Source: Algibacter sp. (lineage in GTDB: Bacteria > Bacteroidota > Bacteroidia > Flavobacteriales > Flavobacteriaceae). From it: 64,000 nt of DNA. A model generated the notes under the pieces. The model ran no database searches, had not been told where the DNA came from, and saw nothing but the letters and a program-made list of their open reading frames with translations. The position numbers were made by a program, and so were the translations under genes. The DNA is taken from NCBI RefSeq assembly GCF_029245835.1, contig NZ_JAQWOO010000070.1, forward strand, positions 1 through 64,000, given 5' to 3'. Below, piece by piece: positions 7,448 through 15,851 of the stretch. Every line of letters starts with the position of its first letter. The stretch's first letter is position 1.

Positions 7448-8788
7448 ATGTCAAAAAAATTTTCCGATTTAGGAATTAATGAGCAGTTAGAAAAAGGTTT
7501 AGCAGATTTAAAAATTTCTATTCCAACCGATATTCAAGAAAAAACAATTCCTATTGTTCTAAACCAAAAGGAAGATGTGGTTGTTTTAGCAAAAACAGGA
7601 ACAGGGAAAACTGCTACTTTTGGATTGCCTTTACTCCAGTTAATAGATATAGAAGAGACTAATATTCAACTTTTAATATTAGCACCAACAAGAGAATTAG
7701 GACACCAGATTTATAACAATTTGGAGGCTTTCTCTAAGTATATTACAAACATATCTATAGCATCGGTATGCGGCGGTATTCCCATAAAACCTCAAATAGA
7801 ACGTTTAAAAAGCACAACACATGTTGTTGTGGCAACTCCAGGACGTTTAGTAGATTTAATAAAACGGGGAGCTATCAGTATTAAGAACATTAAGTTTTTA
7901 GTTTTAGATGAAGCTGATGAAATGGTAAGTGCCTTGAAAGAAGACGTTGATAGTATAATAAAAGATATTCCAAAATCTAGAAGAACCTTATTATTTACAG
8001 CTACCATGCCAGGGGCTATAAAACAGCTGGTACAAAATTACATGTCCAAACATGTGGTGCATATTGAAGCAGATATGACAACGGTTGGGCATCAAGGTAT
8101 CGACCACCAATATGTCGTTGTAGAACCTATTGAAAAACTAGAGGTACTACTTCATTTTTTAAACTCTAAAGAAGGGCAACGTGGTATAATATTCTGTAAA
8201 ACAAAAGCTGCTGTAAATAAATTAGCAAAAAAATTAGCCATAAATAAGTTTTCTTCTGGAGCCATTCATGGGAGTTTAACACAAGGGATTCGCGACCGTA
8301 TTATGGAGCAATTTAGAGCAGGTTATATTGACATTTTAATAGCTACAGATTTGGCAGCTCGAGGTCTTGATGTTAAAGACATCTCATATGTTGTTAATTA
8401 TCATTTACCAGATACTTATGAAGCTTATGTGCATAGAAGCGGACGAACAGCTAGAGCTGGAGCAAAGGGACTTTCATTAAGTGTGATTCAAAAAGAAGAA
8501 ATTGAAGATATTCCTGAGTTTGAAAACGAATTAGGCATTACTTTTAATGCGTTTTTAAAAGCTGATGCACAAAGTATTGAGGAAAATAATGGTTTAATAT
8601 GGGCGAAAAAAATATTCAAAACAAAGCCTAATCGCAACGTTTCAGAAGACTTTAAATCCAAGATAAAAACCATATTTCATCATCTAACAAAAGAGGAGTT
8701 AGTTGATAAAATATTAGCCAATTACTTAGCAGAATCAGGTACAATTATTCCAAAACCTGAAGAGTCAAAAAAGACTAAAAAGAAATAG
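7448..8788 (+). CDS. DEAD-box ATP-dependent RNA helicase
   Basis: Cytoplasmic RNA helicase that unwinds short duplexes in ribosome assembly or mRNA turnover. Two RecA-like domains carry the ordered motifs: Walker A AKTGTGKT, PTREL, ATPGR, LDEADEM (motif II, a true DEAD), FTATMP, then RGIIFCKTKAA, ATDLAARGLDV and HRSGRTARAG. A C-terminal tail of about 90 residues ends in Lys-rich KPEESKKTKKK. I chose ATG 7448 (MSKKFSDLGINEQL) because the upstream GTG lies inside a promoter box. The second helicase starts four bases after the stop, so the two form an operon. The tail is shorter than the RNA-binding domain of DbpA, so the exact subfamily is open. Confidence 0.9.
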   Translation: MSKKFSDLGINEQLEKGLADLKISIPTDIQEKTIPIVLNQKEDVVVLAKTGTGKTATFGLPLLQLIDIEETNIQLLILAPTRELGHQIYNNLEAFSKYITNISIASVCGGIPIKPQIERLKSTTHVVVATPGRLVDLIKRGAISIKNIKFLVLDEADEMVSALKEDVDSIIKDIPKSRRTLLFTATMPGAIKQLVQNYMSKHVVHIEADMTTVGHQGIDHQYVVVEPIEKLEVLLHFLNSKEGQRGIIFCKTKAAVNKLAKKLAINKFSSGAIHGSLTQGIRDRIMEQFRAGYIDILIATDLAARGLDVKDISYVVNYHLPDTYEAYVHRSGRTARAGAKGLSLSVIQKEEIEDIPEFENELGITFNAFLKADAQSIEENNGLIWAKKIFKTKPNRNVSEDFKSKIKTIFHHLTKEELVDKILANYLAESGTIIPKPEESKKTKKK

Positions 8789-8792
8789 AATT

Positions 8793-10106
8793 ATGGCAAA
8801 TAGTATTAAAAATCAACAGGATATTTTAGAAAAATTAAATATTCAAGCCTTAAATTCGATGCAAGAGGAAGCCATTCCTGTAATTGAAGAAACAACAAAT
8901 ACCATTCTATTATCACCTACAGGAACTGGAAAAACCTTGGCATTTTCATTACCATTATTAAAAGTATTAAACCCAGAATCTACAGAGGTTCAAGCATTAA
9001 TATTGGTGCCTTCAAGAGAATTAGCCATTCAAATAGAGCAAGTTATTCGTTCTATGGGTTCTGGTTATAAGGTAAATGCAGTTTATGGCGGCAGACCGAT
9101 GTCTAAGGATAAAATTGAAATTAAACATAATCCTGCTATTTTAATAGGTACACCTGGTAGAATTTTAGATCATTTTAATAGCAATCGCTTTTCTAAATCA
9201 AGTATTAAAACACTAATATTAGATGAGTTTGATAAATCATTAGAAGATGGTTTTGAGGAAGAAATGAAAGCGATTATAGGTCAATTACCCGCTATAAATA
9301 AACGCGTTTTAACATCTGCAACTCAAGGTGTTAAAGTACCCGGTTTTGTAAGGTTAGATAAGCCAACCACGATTAATTATTTAAAACAACAAGTAGCATC
9401 CAAATTAGCCATTAAAACAGTAGTATCTCCAGATAAGAATAAACTAATAACCCTATTAAAGTTAATAGAACATATTGGTAATGAGCAAGGTATTATTTTC
9501 TGTAATTTAAGAGATAGTATCGATGTTGTTAGTAATTTTTTAAAGCGACATAAAATTAGTCATGGGTGTTTTTCTGGTGGTATAGAACAAAAAGAGAGGG
9601 AACGTGCCTTAATTACTTTTAGAAATGGAACCTCTCAAGTGTTATTAGCTACAGATTTAGCCGCAAGAGGCATCGATATTCCAGAAATGAATTACATTAT
9701 TCATTATGAATTACCACGACATGAGGAAGAATTTATTCATAGAAATGGCAGAACTGCTAGAATGAATGCCAAAGGCACCGCTTATATCGTGAAGTGGAAA
9801 GACCAACTTTTACCAGATTTTATTAAAAATGTAAAAGGTATTAATATAGATACAAAAGCACCCTATAAGCCACAATACTGGGAAACATTATTTATTTCTG
9901 GCGGGCGAAAAGATAAAATTTCCAAAGGTGATATCGCGGGATTATTTTTCAAAAAAGGTGGTATTAATAAAGAGGAATTAGGCACTATTGAGTTAAAACA
10001 AGATTGTGCTTTTGTGGCTATACCACTAACTTTAGCTGATGAATTAGTAGGAAAACTGAATAATTCACGCTTAAAAAAGAAGAAGATTCGGGTTACTATT
10101 TTATAA
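8793..10106 (+). CDS. DEAD-box-like RNA helicase with DEFD motif II
   Basis: Second helicase of the pair, 437 residues. Ordered motifs: SPTGTGKT (Walker A), PSREL, GTPGR, LDEFDKS, TSATQG, QGIIFCNLRDS, ATDLAARGID and HRNGRTAR. Motif II reads D-E-F-D instead of D-E-A-D, and motif III carries TSAT followed by QG. The essential Asp-Glu pair is kept, so ATPase activity is plausible. After the helicase core, residues 355-437 form a region ending in ISKGDIAGLFFKKGGINKEELGTIEL, which resembles the DbpA-type RNA-binding domain (KGDIAG, ..IG.I.L), and a basic tail RLKKKKIRVTIL. That domain in DbpA directs the enzyme to 23S rRNA; such a role here is inference. Confidence 0.88.
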   Translation: MANSIKNQQDILEKLNIQALNSMQEEAIPVIEETTNTILLSPTGTGKTLAFSLPLLKVLNPESTEVQALILVPSRELAIQIEQVIRSMGSGYKVNAVYGGRPMSKDKIEIKHNPAILIGTPGRILDHFNSNRFSKSSIKTLILDEFDKSLEDGFEEEMKAIIGQLPAINKRVLTSATQGVKVPGFVRLDKPTTINYLKQQVASKLAIKTVVSPDKNKLITLLKLIEHIGNEQGIIFCNLRDSIDVVSNFLKRHKISHGCFSGGIEQKERERALITFRNGTSQVLLATDLAARGIDIPEMNYIIHYELPRHEEEFIHRNGRTARMNAKGTAYIVKWKDQLLPDFIKNVKGINIDTKAPYKPQYWETLFISGGRKDKISKGDIAGLFFKKGGINKEELGTIELKQDCAFVAIPLTLADELVGKLNNSRLKKKKIRVTIL

Positions 10107-10305
10107 TAAAATAACGTATAGTTGAGTAGCAAAACTTAGGGTCAAGTAAAACACTAGAAACATTTTACTATCAAGTAATTAGACTACTTATTTAACAGGT
10201 TTTCAATGCTTTTTTAGAACTGATAATTATGGAAATATTAGTTAGTTTTTTTATACCTTAGAACATACTTTAAGTATTAATGAATTTTATAAAAAATCAG
10301 CTTAT

Positions 10306-11505
10306 ATGTTACAACATGTTTTGTTAGAACGCGATATTTACGCATCAGAAGAACATAAGATGATGCGCGATATGATTCAGGATTTCATTAAGAATGAAAT
10401 TTTAGATCATATAGAAACATGGGAGAAAAACGGTATGGTTTCCCGAGACATCTGGAAACGTGCTGGAGCATTAGGTTTGTTATGTATTGATATACCGGAA
10501 CACTATGGTGGTAGTGGTTTAGATTTTAGTTTTAGTGCCTTATTTATTGAAGAGCTGGCAAAAGAAGGTATTACTGGCCCGGGCTTTTCATTACATTCAG
10601 ATATTATTGCTCCATATCTTTTAAAATATGGTACAGAAGCTCAAAAGGAAACATATCTACCTATAATGGCCTCCGGAAAATTGATTACATCTCTTGGTAT
10701 GACTGAGCCAAACTGTGGTAGTGATCTAAAAGCTATCAAAACAAACGCAGTAGATAAAGGTGACCATTATTTAGTTAATGGACAAAAAACCTTTATAACA
10801 AATGGATATATGAGTGATATGTCTATAGTAGCAGTAAAAACTAATGTGGGGACAAAAAAAGAAGGTGTATCCTTATTAATAATTGAAAGTACTTCTGAAG
10901 GTTTTGAAAAAGGCCTTCCTTTTAAGAAAATAGGTATGAAAGCCCAAGATACTTGCGAATTATTTTTTGATAATGTAAAAGTTCCAAAAGAAAATTTATT
11001 AGGAGAAGAAGGCTTAGGGTTCAAAATTATGATGACAGAATTAGCTAGAGAGCGCTTAACAGTAGCGCTTCAGGCTATTGGTGGGGCAGAAGGCGCTATT
11101 GAAAAAACAATCGCATATACCTCTACAAGAACCGCTTTTAATCAACCCATTGCAGGATTCCAAAATACACAATTTAAATTAGCCGAATGTGCAACACAAT
11201 TACAAGTACATCAAGCTTTTTTAGATCGCTGTACACGGTTATTATCAAATCATGAGCTCACTGCTGAAAGCGCTTCTATGGCGAAATATTCAGCAACAGA
11301 AATGCACAGTAAAGTCGTAGATGAATGCTTGCAGTTATTTGGTGGTTATGGTTATATGTGGGATTACCCCATTGCTCGTATGTACGCCGATAATAGGGTA
11401 GCCAGAATTTATGCTGGAACCAATGAAATCATGAAATTATTAATTGCTCGTGGGTTGTTTAAAGAATTGTTTCAAGAAATGAAGGCAAATAAAAAACATA
11501 ATTAA
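10306..11505 (+). CDS. Acyl-CoA dehydrogenase, long-chain/isovaleryl-like
   Basis: FAD enzyme of 399 residues that makes the trans-2,3 double bond in acyl-CoA during fatty acid or branched-chain breakdown. The N-terminal helical domain is followed by LGMTEPNCGSDL (FAD/substrate site), FITNGYMSDMSIVAV, GMKAQDTCELFFDNVKVPKENLLG and the C-terminal ERLTVALQAIGGAEGAIE, QLFGGYGYMWDYPIARMYAD and YAGTNEIMK. Medium-chain enzymes have the catalytic Glu in YEGT; here it is Ala, as in long-chain and isovaleryl types, where the base is a Glu on an earlier helix, consistent with the GAEGAIEK segment. It stands alone, with 199 bases before it and 167 after. Confidence 0.9.
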   Translation: MLQHVLLERDIYASEEHKMMRDMIQDFIKNEILDHIETWEKNGMVSRDIWKRAGALGLLCIDIPEHYGGSGLDFSFSALFIEELAKEGITGPGFSLHSDIIAPYLLKYGTEAQKETYLPIMASGKLITSLGMTEPNCGSDLKAIKTNAVDKGDHYLVNGQKTFITNGYMSDMSIVAVKTNVGTKKEGVSLLIIESTSEGFEKGLPFKKIGMKAQDTCELFFDNVKVPKENLLGEEGLGFKIMMTELARERLTVALQAIGGAEGAIEKTIAYTSTRTAFNQPIAGFQNTQFKLAECATQLQVHQAFLDRCTRLLSNHELTAESASMAKYSATEMHSKVVDECLQLFGGYGYMWDYPIARMYADNRVARIYAGTNEIMKLLIARGLFKELFQEMKANKKHN

Positions 11506-11672
11506 ATGTCTATGCCATCTTACAACTAGCTTTTTTTTTGATGCTAGCGTCCCGCAACTTCATCTTAAATAATTGTGCTTATTAATGATATTTATCATTG
11601 CATACTTTAAAAACTTACACCAAATTAGTTGTTTACATCATTGGAGAATATTAAGCACAACGTGTACTTACT

Positions 11673-12365
11673 ATGTCTAAAATTTCAGTCATCATATTAA
11701 TTGCTTTTTTAATGGAGACCACAAACGGACAAGAATCCTATAAAGCCCAAAGGGAGCTAATGGTTAATACACAATTAATAGCTAGAGACATTCATGATGT
11801 ATCAACCCTAAATGCAATGCGCCGCGTTAAAAGGCATGAGTTCGTACCAGAAGTTATGAAGGCTCATGCCTATGAAGATAGACCTTTAGCAATAGGCAAT
11901 AAACAGACTATTTCCCAACCCTATATTGTGGCTTATATGACTCAGGAACTTAAACTAAAACCTGACTATCGGGTTCTTGAAATTGGAACAGGTTCCGGAT
12001 ATCAAGCTGCAGTATTAGCAACTATTGTAGATTCTGTATATACCATAGAGATTGTTGAACCTTTGGGTATTACCGCTAGAAAACTATTAAAACAGTTGGG
12101 TTATAAAAATATTGAAGTCAGGCTAGGAGATGGGTATCACGGATGGCCTGACAAAGCACCTTTTGATGCCATTATTGTAACCGCAGGTGTTAAGGAAATT
12201 CCACCTGATTTATTAGATCAACTGGCAGAAGGTGGTAGGATGATTATTCCTGTGGGACAAAATCTGTTTCATAGAAACCTCATTCTAGCCACCAAGAAAA
12301 ATGGAGAAATAAAGACACAGAAACTAATTGGAGTTGCCTTTGTCCCTTTTACAAGGAAGAAGTAA
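11673..12365 (+). CDS. pcm: Exported protein-L-isoaspartate O-methyltransferase
   Basis: SAM-dependent repair methyltransferase of 230 residues that methylates L-isoaspartyl residues in aged proteins. Family features: REFVPEVMKAHAYEDRPLAIG-like N-terminal region, ISQPYIVAYMT, motif I VLEIGTGSGYQAAVLA, GDGYHGWPDKAPFDAIIVTAG and LAEGGRMIIPVG. The first 20 residues (MSKISVIILIAFLMETTNGQ) look like a cleavable signal peptide, so the mature enzyme would be periplasmic. Exported relatives are known in Bacteroidota, but the SAM source outside the cytoplasm is unexplained. ATG 11673 is the start that includes the signal; the next in-frame ATG would trim most of it. Confidence 0.88.
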   Translation: MSKISVIILIAFLMETTNGQESYKAQRELMVNTQLIARDIHDVSTLNAMRRVKRHEFVPEVMKAHAYEDRPLAIGNKQTISQPYIVAYMTQELKLKPDYRVLEIGTGSGYQAAVLATIVDSVYTIEIVEPLGITARKLLKQLGYKNIEVRLGDGYHGWPDKAPFDAIIVTAGVKEIPPDLLDQLAEGGRMIIPVGQNLFHRNLILATKKNGEIKTQKLIGVAFVPFTRKK

Positions 12366-12528
12366 TATAGTGCTTCTGTAATGTTAATGTAAACCACCTG
12401 TTTGCAAGATTCATAAATTCCCTAAAAAAAGCTTTTTGTACATTAAAGTATACACATCTCGTTACAAAATTCATCAAAAAATCATGTATCTTTAAGGTTC
12501 ATTTTTAAGTTAAAAACACATTCGATCT

Positions 12529-13479
12529 ATGAAGAACCTCACACTTATATCCTACATGCTTGTATTACTGTTTTTTGGTTGCAATGAGGTTAATCCTAAG
12601 GGCGAAAAAGAAGTGCGTAATTTTGTAAGGCAATGGAACAATGCCCACACGCAAATAAAATCACCATACCTTGAACGCTACTATATGGATGTTGTAACCT
12701 ATTACGAAAAAGAGCGCACCAGAGGCCAAGTGCAGCAAGATAAAAATTTGCTATTTCAACAATTCCCAGATTATACACAACGTATTTTAAATGACGAATT
12801 AGTCATTACCAAAGAAGCAGGAAGTTATTTAGTGAAGTTCACTAAACACGTTAACTACAATGGCATTGAAGCAGATTACACCTCGAATCTTTCAGTGATA
12901 ACTAAAAATGGAACTTTAAAAATACTACGAGAAGGCGTTACTAGTAATGCTAAAGATTTAGATGCTCCCATTTTTCCCTATGGTCGCGAGAGAAATCCTA
13001 TCATCTCTAATAACAGGCCACTGTATGGCGATTTTAATGGCGACGGTCTATCAGACTATGCTTCTGTAATCGCTCCAGAAATAATCACCACTAATAGTAC
13101 AGATGCTCGAAGCACTGATGTGGTGCAATGCAAAGGTGCATGCAACAGCGAAATCATATTTAGTAATAAAAACCTAAAAGCCATCACCATCAAAGGGGCG
13201 TACAAATCACAATTAGAAAATCTTAAAGACCTCAATAACGATGGCGCAGACGAGATTGGTTTTTGGGATATAAAACCCACAACTAAGAGCCTCTATGTTT
13301 TTAATGCTTTAAATGGCAGTTTACTTTGCGAGCCTGTTGTAATAAATACCACCGTCCATAAAAATCTGAAACTTATTGATGTTTTTAAAAAAACGGGGCC
13401 CAATAAAATTACCATAACATACAGCGCAAAAGTTAATGGAAAATGGGTCTTACAAAACGAAGTGATTACGTTAGACTAA
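12529..13479 (+). CDS. Lipoprotein with NTF2-like and FG-GAP-like parts
   Basis: Unrecognised 316-residue lipoprotein; lipobox LFFGC with Cys18. Residues 25-150 have the feel of an NTF2/SnoaL-like domain (EKEVRNFVRQWNNAH, YMDVVTYYEKERTRGQVQQDK, YLVKFTKHVNYNGIEADYTSNLSV). The C-terminal half contains two calcium-loop-like segments, GDFNGDGLSDYASVI and LKDLNNDGADEIGFW, of the FG-GAP/VCBS type usually found in beta-propeller blades, though only two are visible. It is probably anchored in the outer membrane or periplasm. Neighbours give no hint of function, which I do not know. Confidence 0.7.
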   Translation: MKNLTLISYMLVLLFFGCNEVNPKGEKEVRNFVRQWNNAHTQIKSPYLERYYMDVVTYYEKERTRGQVQQDKNLLFQQFPDYTQRILNDELVITKEAGSYLVKFTKHVNYNGIEADYTSNLSVITKNGTLKILREGVTSNAKDLDAPIFPYGRERNPIISNNRPLYGDFNGDGLSDYASVIAPEIITTNSTDARSTDVVQCKGACNSEIIFSNKNLKAITIKGAYKSQLENLKDLNNDGADEIGFWDIKPTTKSLYVFNALNGSLLCEPVVINTTVHKNLKLIDVFKKTGPNKITITYSAKVNGKWVLQNEVITLD

Positions 13480-13921
13480 GTGAAAAAATGATTCGAAAAT
13501 TTCTTCTAAATTGAGTAAAAATGCCTATTCACTAATTTTTTAAACTGAACTGTTTTTACCGATTATAATCTATCTCGAACTTGATTTGGGGAAACTTGGG
13601 CTTTGGTAAAACCATAAATCTATTATTTAATTAACTTTATTTGTTATTCTCAAATGTTTCTCTACCATGTATGGAAGTGACGCAGGAGGTTCATGAGCAC
13701 CCCTAAAACAATAAAAAACCTACAAATGAATATTCTATTTACGATATTCAACTTGTGCGATGAATAAATACCTATTTAATATAATAGACCAGCAAAGAAT
13801 CAACGATAATATGAGCGAGGTGGGATTTAAGTGGACTTAATATACATTTATTTTTTCATGACTAATATCATAAAAAAAGGTATCATCTTTTACTAATTTT
13901 AGCTAATTCAAAACTTAAATT
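13480..13921. other. Gene-poor intergenic stretch
   Basis: A 442-base gap between two lipoprotein genes. It holds one possible 24-codon ORF with an unusually good Shine-Dalgarno sequence (13693-13767) and otherwise AT-rich DNA without repeats that I can recognise. Confidence 0.5.
13693..13767 (+). CDS. Possible 24-residue small ORF
   Basis: The ATG at 13693 is preceded by AGGAGG at 13684-13689 with a short spacer, a textbook Shine-Dalgarno that is rare in this group. The peptide begins MSTPKTIKNLQMNILF and has a hydrophobic middle (NILFTIF). There is no homologue I recognise, and the match could be chance. Confidence 0.2.
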   Translation: MSTPKTIKNLQMNILFTIFNLCDE

Positions 13922-15073
13922 ATGAAAAATTCAAACCAATCATTCATTCGCGCTATCTATTATAATGTATTTATTCTTGGTTTTTTATTTGTATTTACGG
14001 CCTGTAATAATAACCCTTCAAAAGATAAAACCAGTAAAACTGAATCAGATGATATTGTAAAAGTTGAGGAGATTTTTTGGAATGTTAAAGCTATCCATCC
14101 CAATGGAAAAAGTTTAGATGTTAAAGTCTTTGATAATGCAGGAAAATCTTTCGACGTAAAGGCCATTCAAAACTCCGATCAAGATAACTTATTAGATGTA
14201 AAAGCGTTTATAGATGGTGAGAAACTACCCGTTAAGATATTAGTGAGTAAAAGTCAATTTGCTCCTGTTGTAGCTATTACTAATAAAGGTAATGCATACA
14301 AAATTAAAGCAATAACTCCAGAAGGTGAACAAATAGAGGTTATAGGAGTTATTCGATTTGGTAATGTTGTTATTATGAAAGCCCTTACTAAAAAGGGTAA
14401 GTTCTATGGTGTAAAAGCAATTTCACCTACAGGACAGCTTAATGATGTTAAAGGCATAAAAATTAATCCACAAGAGCGAGAAATGACCTCAAGAGGTCTA
14501 AACATTTATGCACATGTTAAAGCCATGCATCCATCTGATAATGAAGATGACTTTAGAATGCCAAAAAGAAATATTACAAAAGACATATATCAAAGTAATT
14601 TTAAAAGAATTATTTGGAATATTAAGGCGGTTACTAAGGATGGTAAAAATCTAGATGTAAAAGCTTTTGATGCTGAGGGCAATACGTTTGATGTAAAAGC
14701 AACACAAGACTCTAGACAACATAGTTTTATGAATATTAAGGCCTTTGTAGACGGGGCAGAATTACCAGTAAAAATAATGCAGAGTACAGACGAATATGCA
14801 CCTGTTAAGGCTATTGGATCAGACGGAACTATTTACGATGTTAAAGCGTTAACTGATGATAATGTAAAACTAGATGTAAAAGGTATCAGTCGTTCAGGCA
14901 ATATAATTCATGTTAAAGCTATAAATGAAAATGGGGAGTTTTTAGGTGTTAAAGCTTTTGCTCCAGACGGAAAACTTAATGTCGTAAAAGGTATGAAGAT
15001 TTTTGAAAGAGAAATAGAGATGAAAATACAAGGAAATCCAGTATATGCGCATTTAAAAGCTATTACTCAATAA
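13922..15073 (+). CDS. Lipoprotein with doubled array of VKA repeats
   Basis: Unrecognised 383-residue lipoprotein (lipobox VFTAC, Cys28). After a short linker it consists of two tandem copies of a unit of about 153 residues (roughly 51-203 and 229-383). Both begin IFWNVKA or IIWNIKA and pass through the same landmarks in order: LDVK, FDVKA, ..KAF.DG..LPVKI, FAPV or YAPV, GVKA, ..VKG.KI and YAHVKA or YAHLKA. Within each unit the element [V/I/L]-K-A followed by a turn recurs every 11-22 residues, suggesting a beta-solenoid or beta-sheet stack. The copies are clearly diverged, so the duplication is old. No catalytic residues stand out. A structural or ligand-binding surface role is inference. 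Confidence 0.75.
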   Translation: MKNSNQSFIRAIYYNVFILGFLFVFTACNNNPSKDKTSKTESDDIVKVEEIFWNVKAIHPNGKSLDVKVFDNAGKSFDVKAIQNSDQDNLLDVKAFIDGEKLPVKILVSKSQFAPVVAITNKGNAYKIKAITPEGEQIEVIGVIRFGNVVIMKALTKKGKFYGVKAISPTGQLNDVKGIKINPQEREMTSRGLNIYAHVKAMHPSDNEDDFRMPKRNITKDIYQSNFKRIIWNIKAVTKDGKNLDVKAFDAEGNTFDVKATQDSRQHSFMNIKAFVDGAELPVKIMQSTDEYAPVKAIGSDGTIYDVKALTDDNVKLDVKGISRSGNIIHVKAINENGEFLGVKAFAPDGKLNVVKGMKIFEREIEMKIQGNPVYAHLKAITQ

Positions 15074-15389
15074 TCAGTTCGAGTTGTGTAAGAAATTTTT
15101 AAAACAATTAAAACAAAGCCACGATAACCTCGTAAAATTTATAATATCATTTATTAATAGCCGGTTTTTAATCAGAAATAAAAGATTAACTTATATTATG
15201 TATTACTAAGTATTGGATAATTATTAGCCAAATTTCTATTTGATAATTTGAAGTTCATGAATGCTTCGCCTAAAAATAACTATAATATAAAGAAGCCAGC
15301 GGTAATTTTACCACTGGCTTCTTCTATTAATTATCTATTTGAGAGAAAAAAAATGAATTTTTTAAGTTACTTTTGAGGGTTCATGTACA
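15074..15389. other. Convergent intergenic region with terminator
   Basis: Lies between the convergent VKA-repeat lipoprotein and acidic lipoprotein genes. It holds the strong bidirectional terminator at 15290-15323 and nothing else that I can recognise. Confidence 0.6.
15290..15323. terminator. Bidirectional intrinsic terminator
   Basis: A 16-base stem (15290-15305 with 15308-15323) with one C-A mismatch and a two-base loop; T-rich flanks on both strands. Well placed to end both convergent genes. Confidence 0.8.
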
Positions 15390-15839
15390 TTAATTTCTCT
15401 CAAAAGTTAGCACATCTGTATCTGCATTTCCACCACTGACATCAATAAGGTTAATGATGGTGTCAGAATAACTTACAATGTCCCAATCGTCATTTAAATC
15501 CTCAAAATTATCTGTATCTGGTACTGGAAAAAAGAGGTTAAATTCTACATCACTATCATCGCTCGTAATAGACCAAGTACCATTGTAGGTTGTTGTGCCG
15601 TTTGTTGCAGTAACGGTTCCATTTGCCGAAAAGGTAAAATCGTATCCATTAAAATCGCTGGTTTCATCCTCATCAGAGTCAACTAAATTTGTAACTCTCC
15701 ATGTTCCTGTCTCAGCTGTACTTTCTAATTGTTGAATGTCAATAGTATTTTTTGGACTATCGTCATCGTTTGATGAACAGGAGATTATTATTGAAAGGCT
15801 TAAAACCAATGCTACAAAGTATAAAAAAGATTTTTTCAT
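15390..15839 (-). CDS. Acidic lipocalin-like lipoprotein
   Basis: A 149-residue lipoprotein with lipobox IIISC (Cys21) followed by SSNDDDSPK. The mature part resembles the small lipocalin-like proteins of Flavobacteria: GTWRVTNLVDSDEDETSDFNGYDFTF, then NGTVTATNGTTTYNGTWSI and a final beta region ending LTFERN. It is strongly acidic. It is a paralogue of the C-terminal domain of the next gene on the same strand, from which it is separated by only 12 bases, so the two form an operon. Probably a surface or periplasmic ligand-binding protein; the ligand is unknown. Confidence 0.75.
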   Translation of the reverse strand: MKKSFLYFVALVLSLSIIISCSSNDDDSPKNTIDIQQLESTAETGTWRVTNLVDSDEDETSDFNGYDFTFSANGTVTATNGTTTYNGTWSITSDDSDVEFNLFFPVPDTDNFEDLNDDWDIVSYSDTIINLIDVSGGNADTDVLTFERN

Positions 15840-15851
15840 AATTCCTAGTTA

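Noticed and set aside
11528-11552. CTAGC/GCTAG with a T-run in the loop after the acyl-CoA dehydrogenase gene
   Set aside because: The T-run lies in the loop instead of after the stem, and the stem is only five bases.
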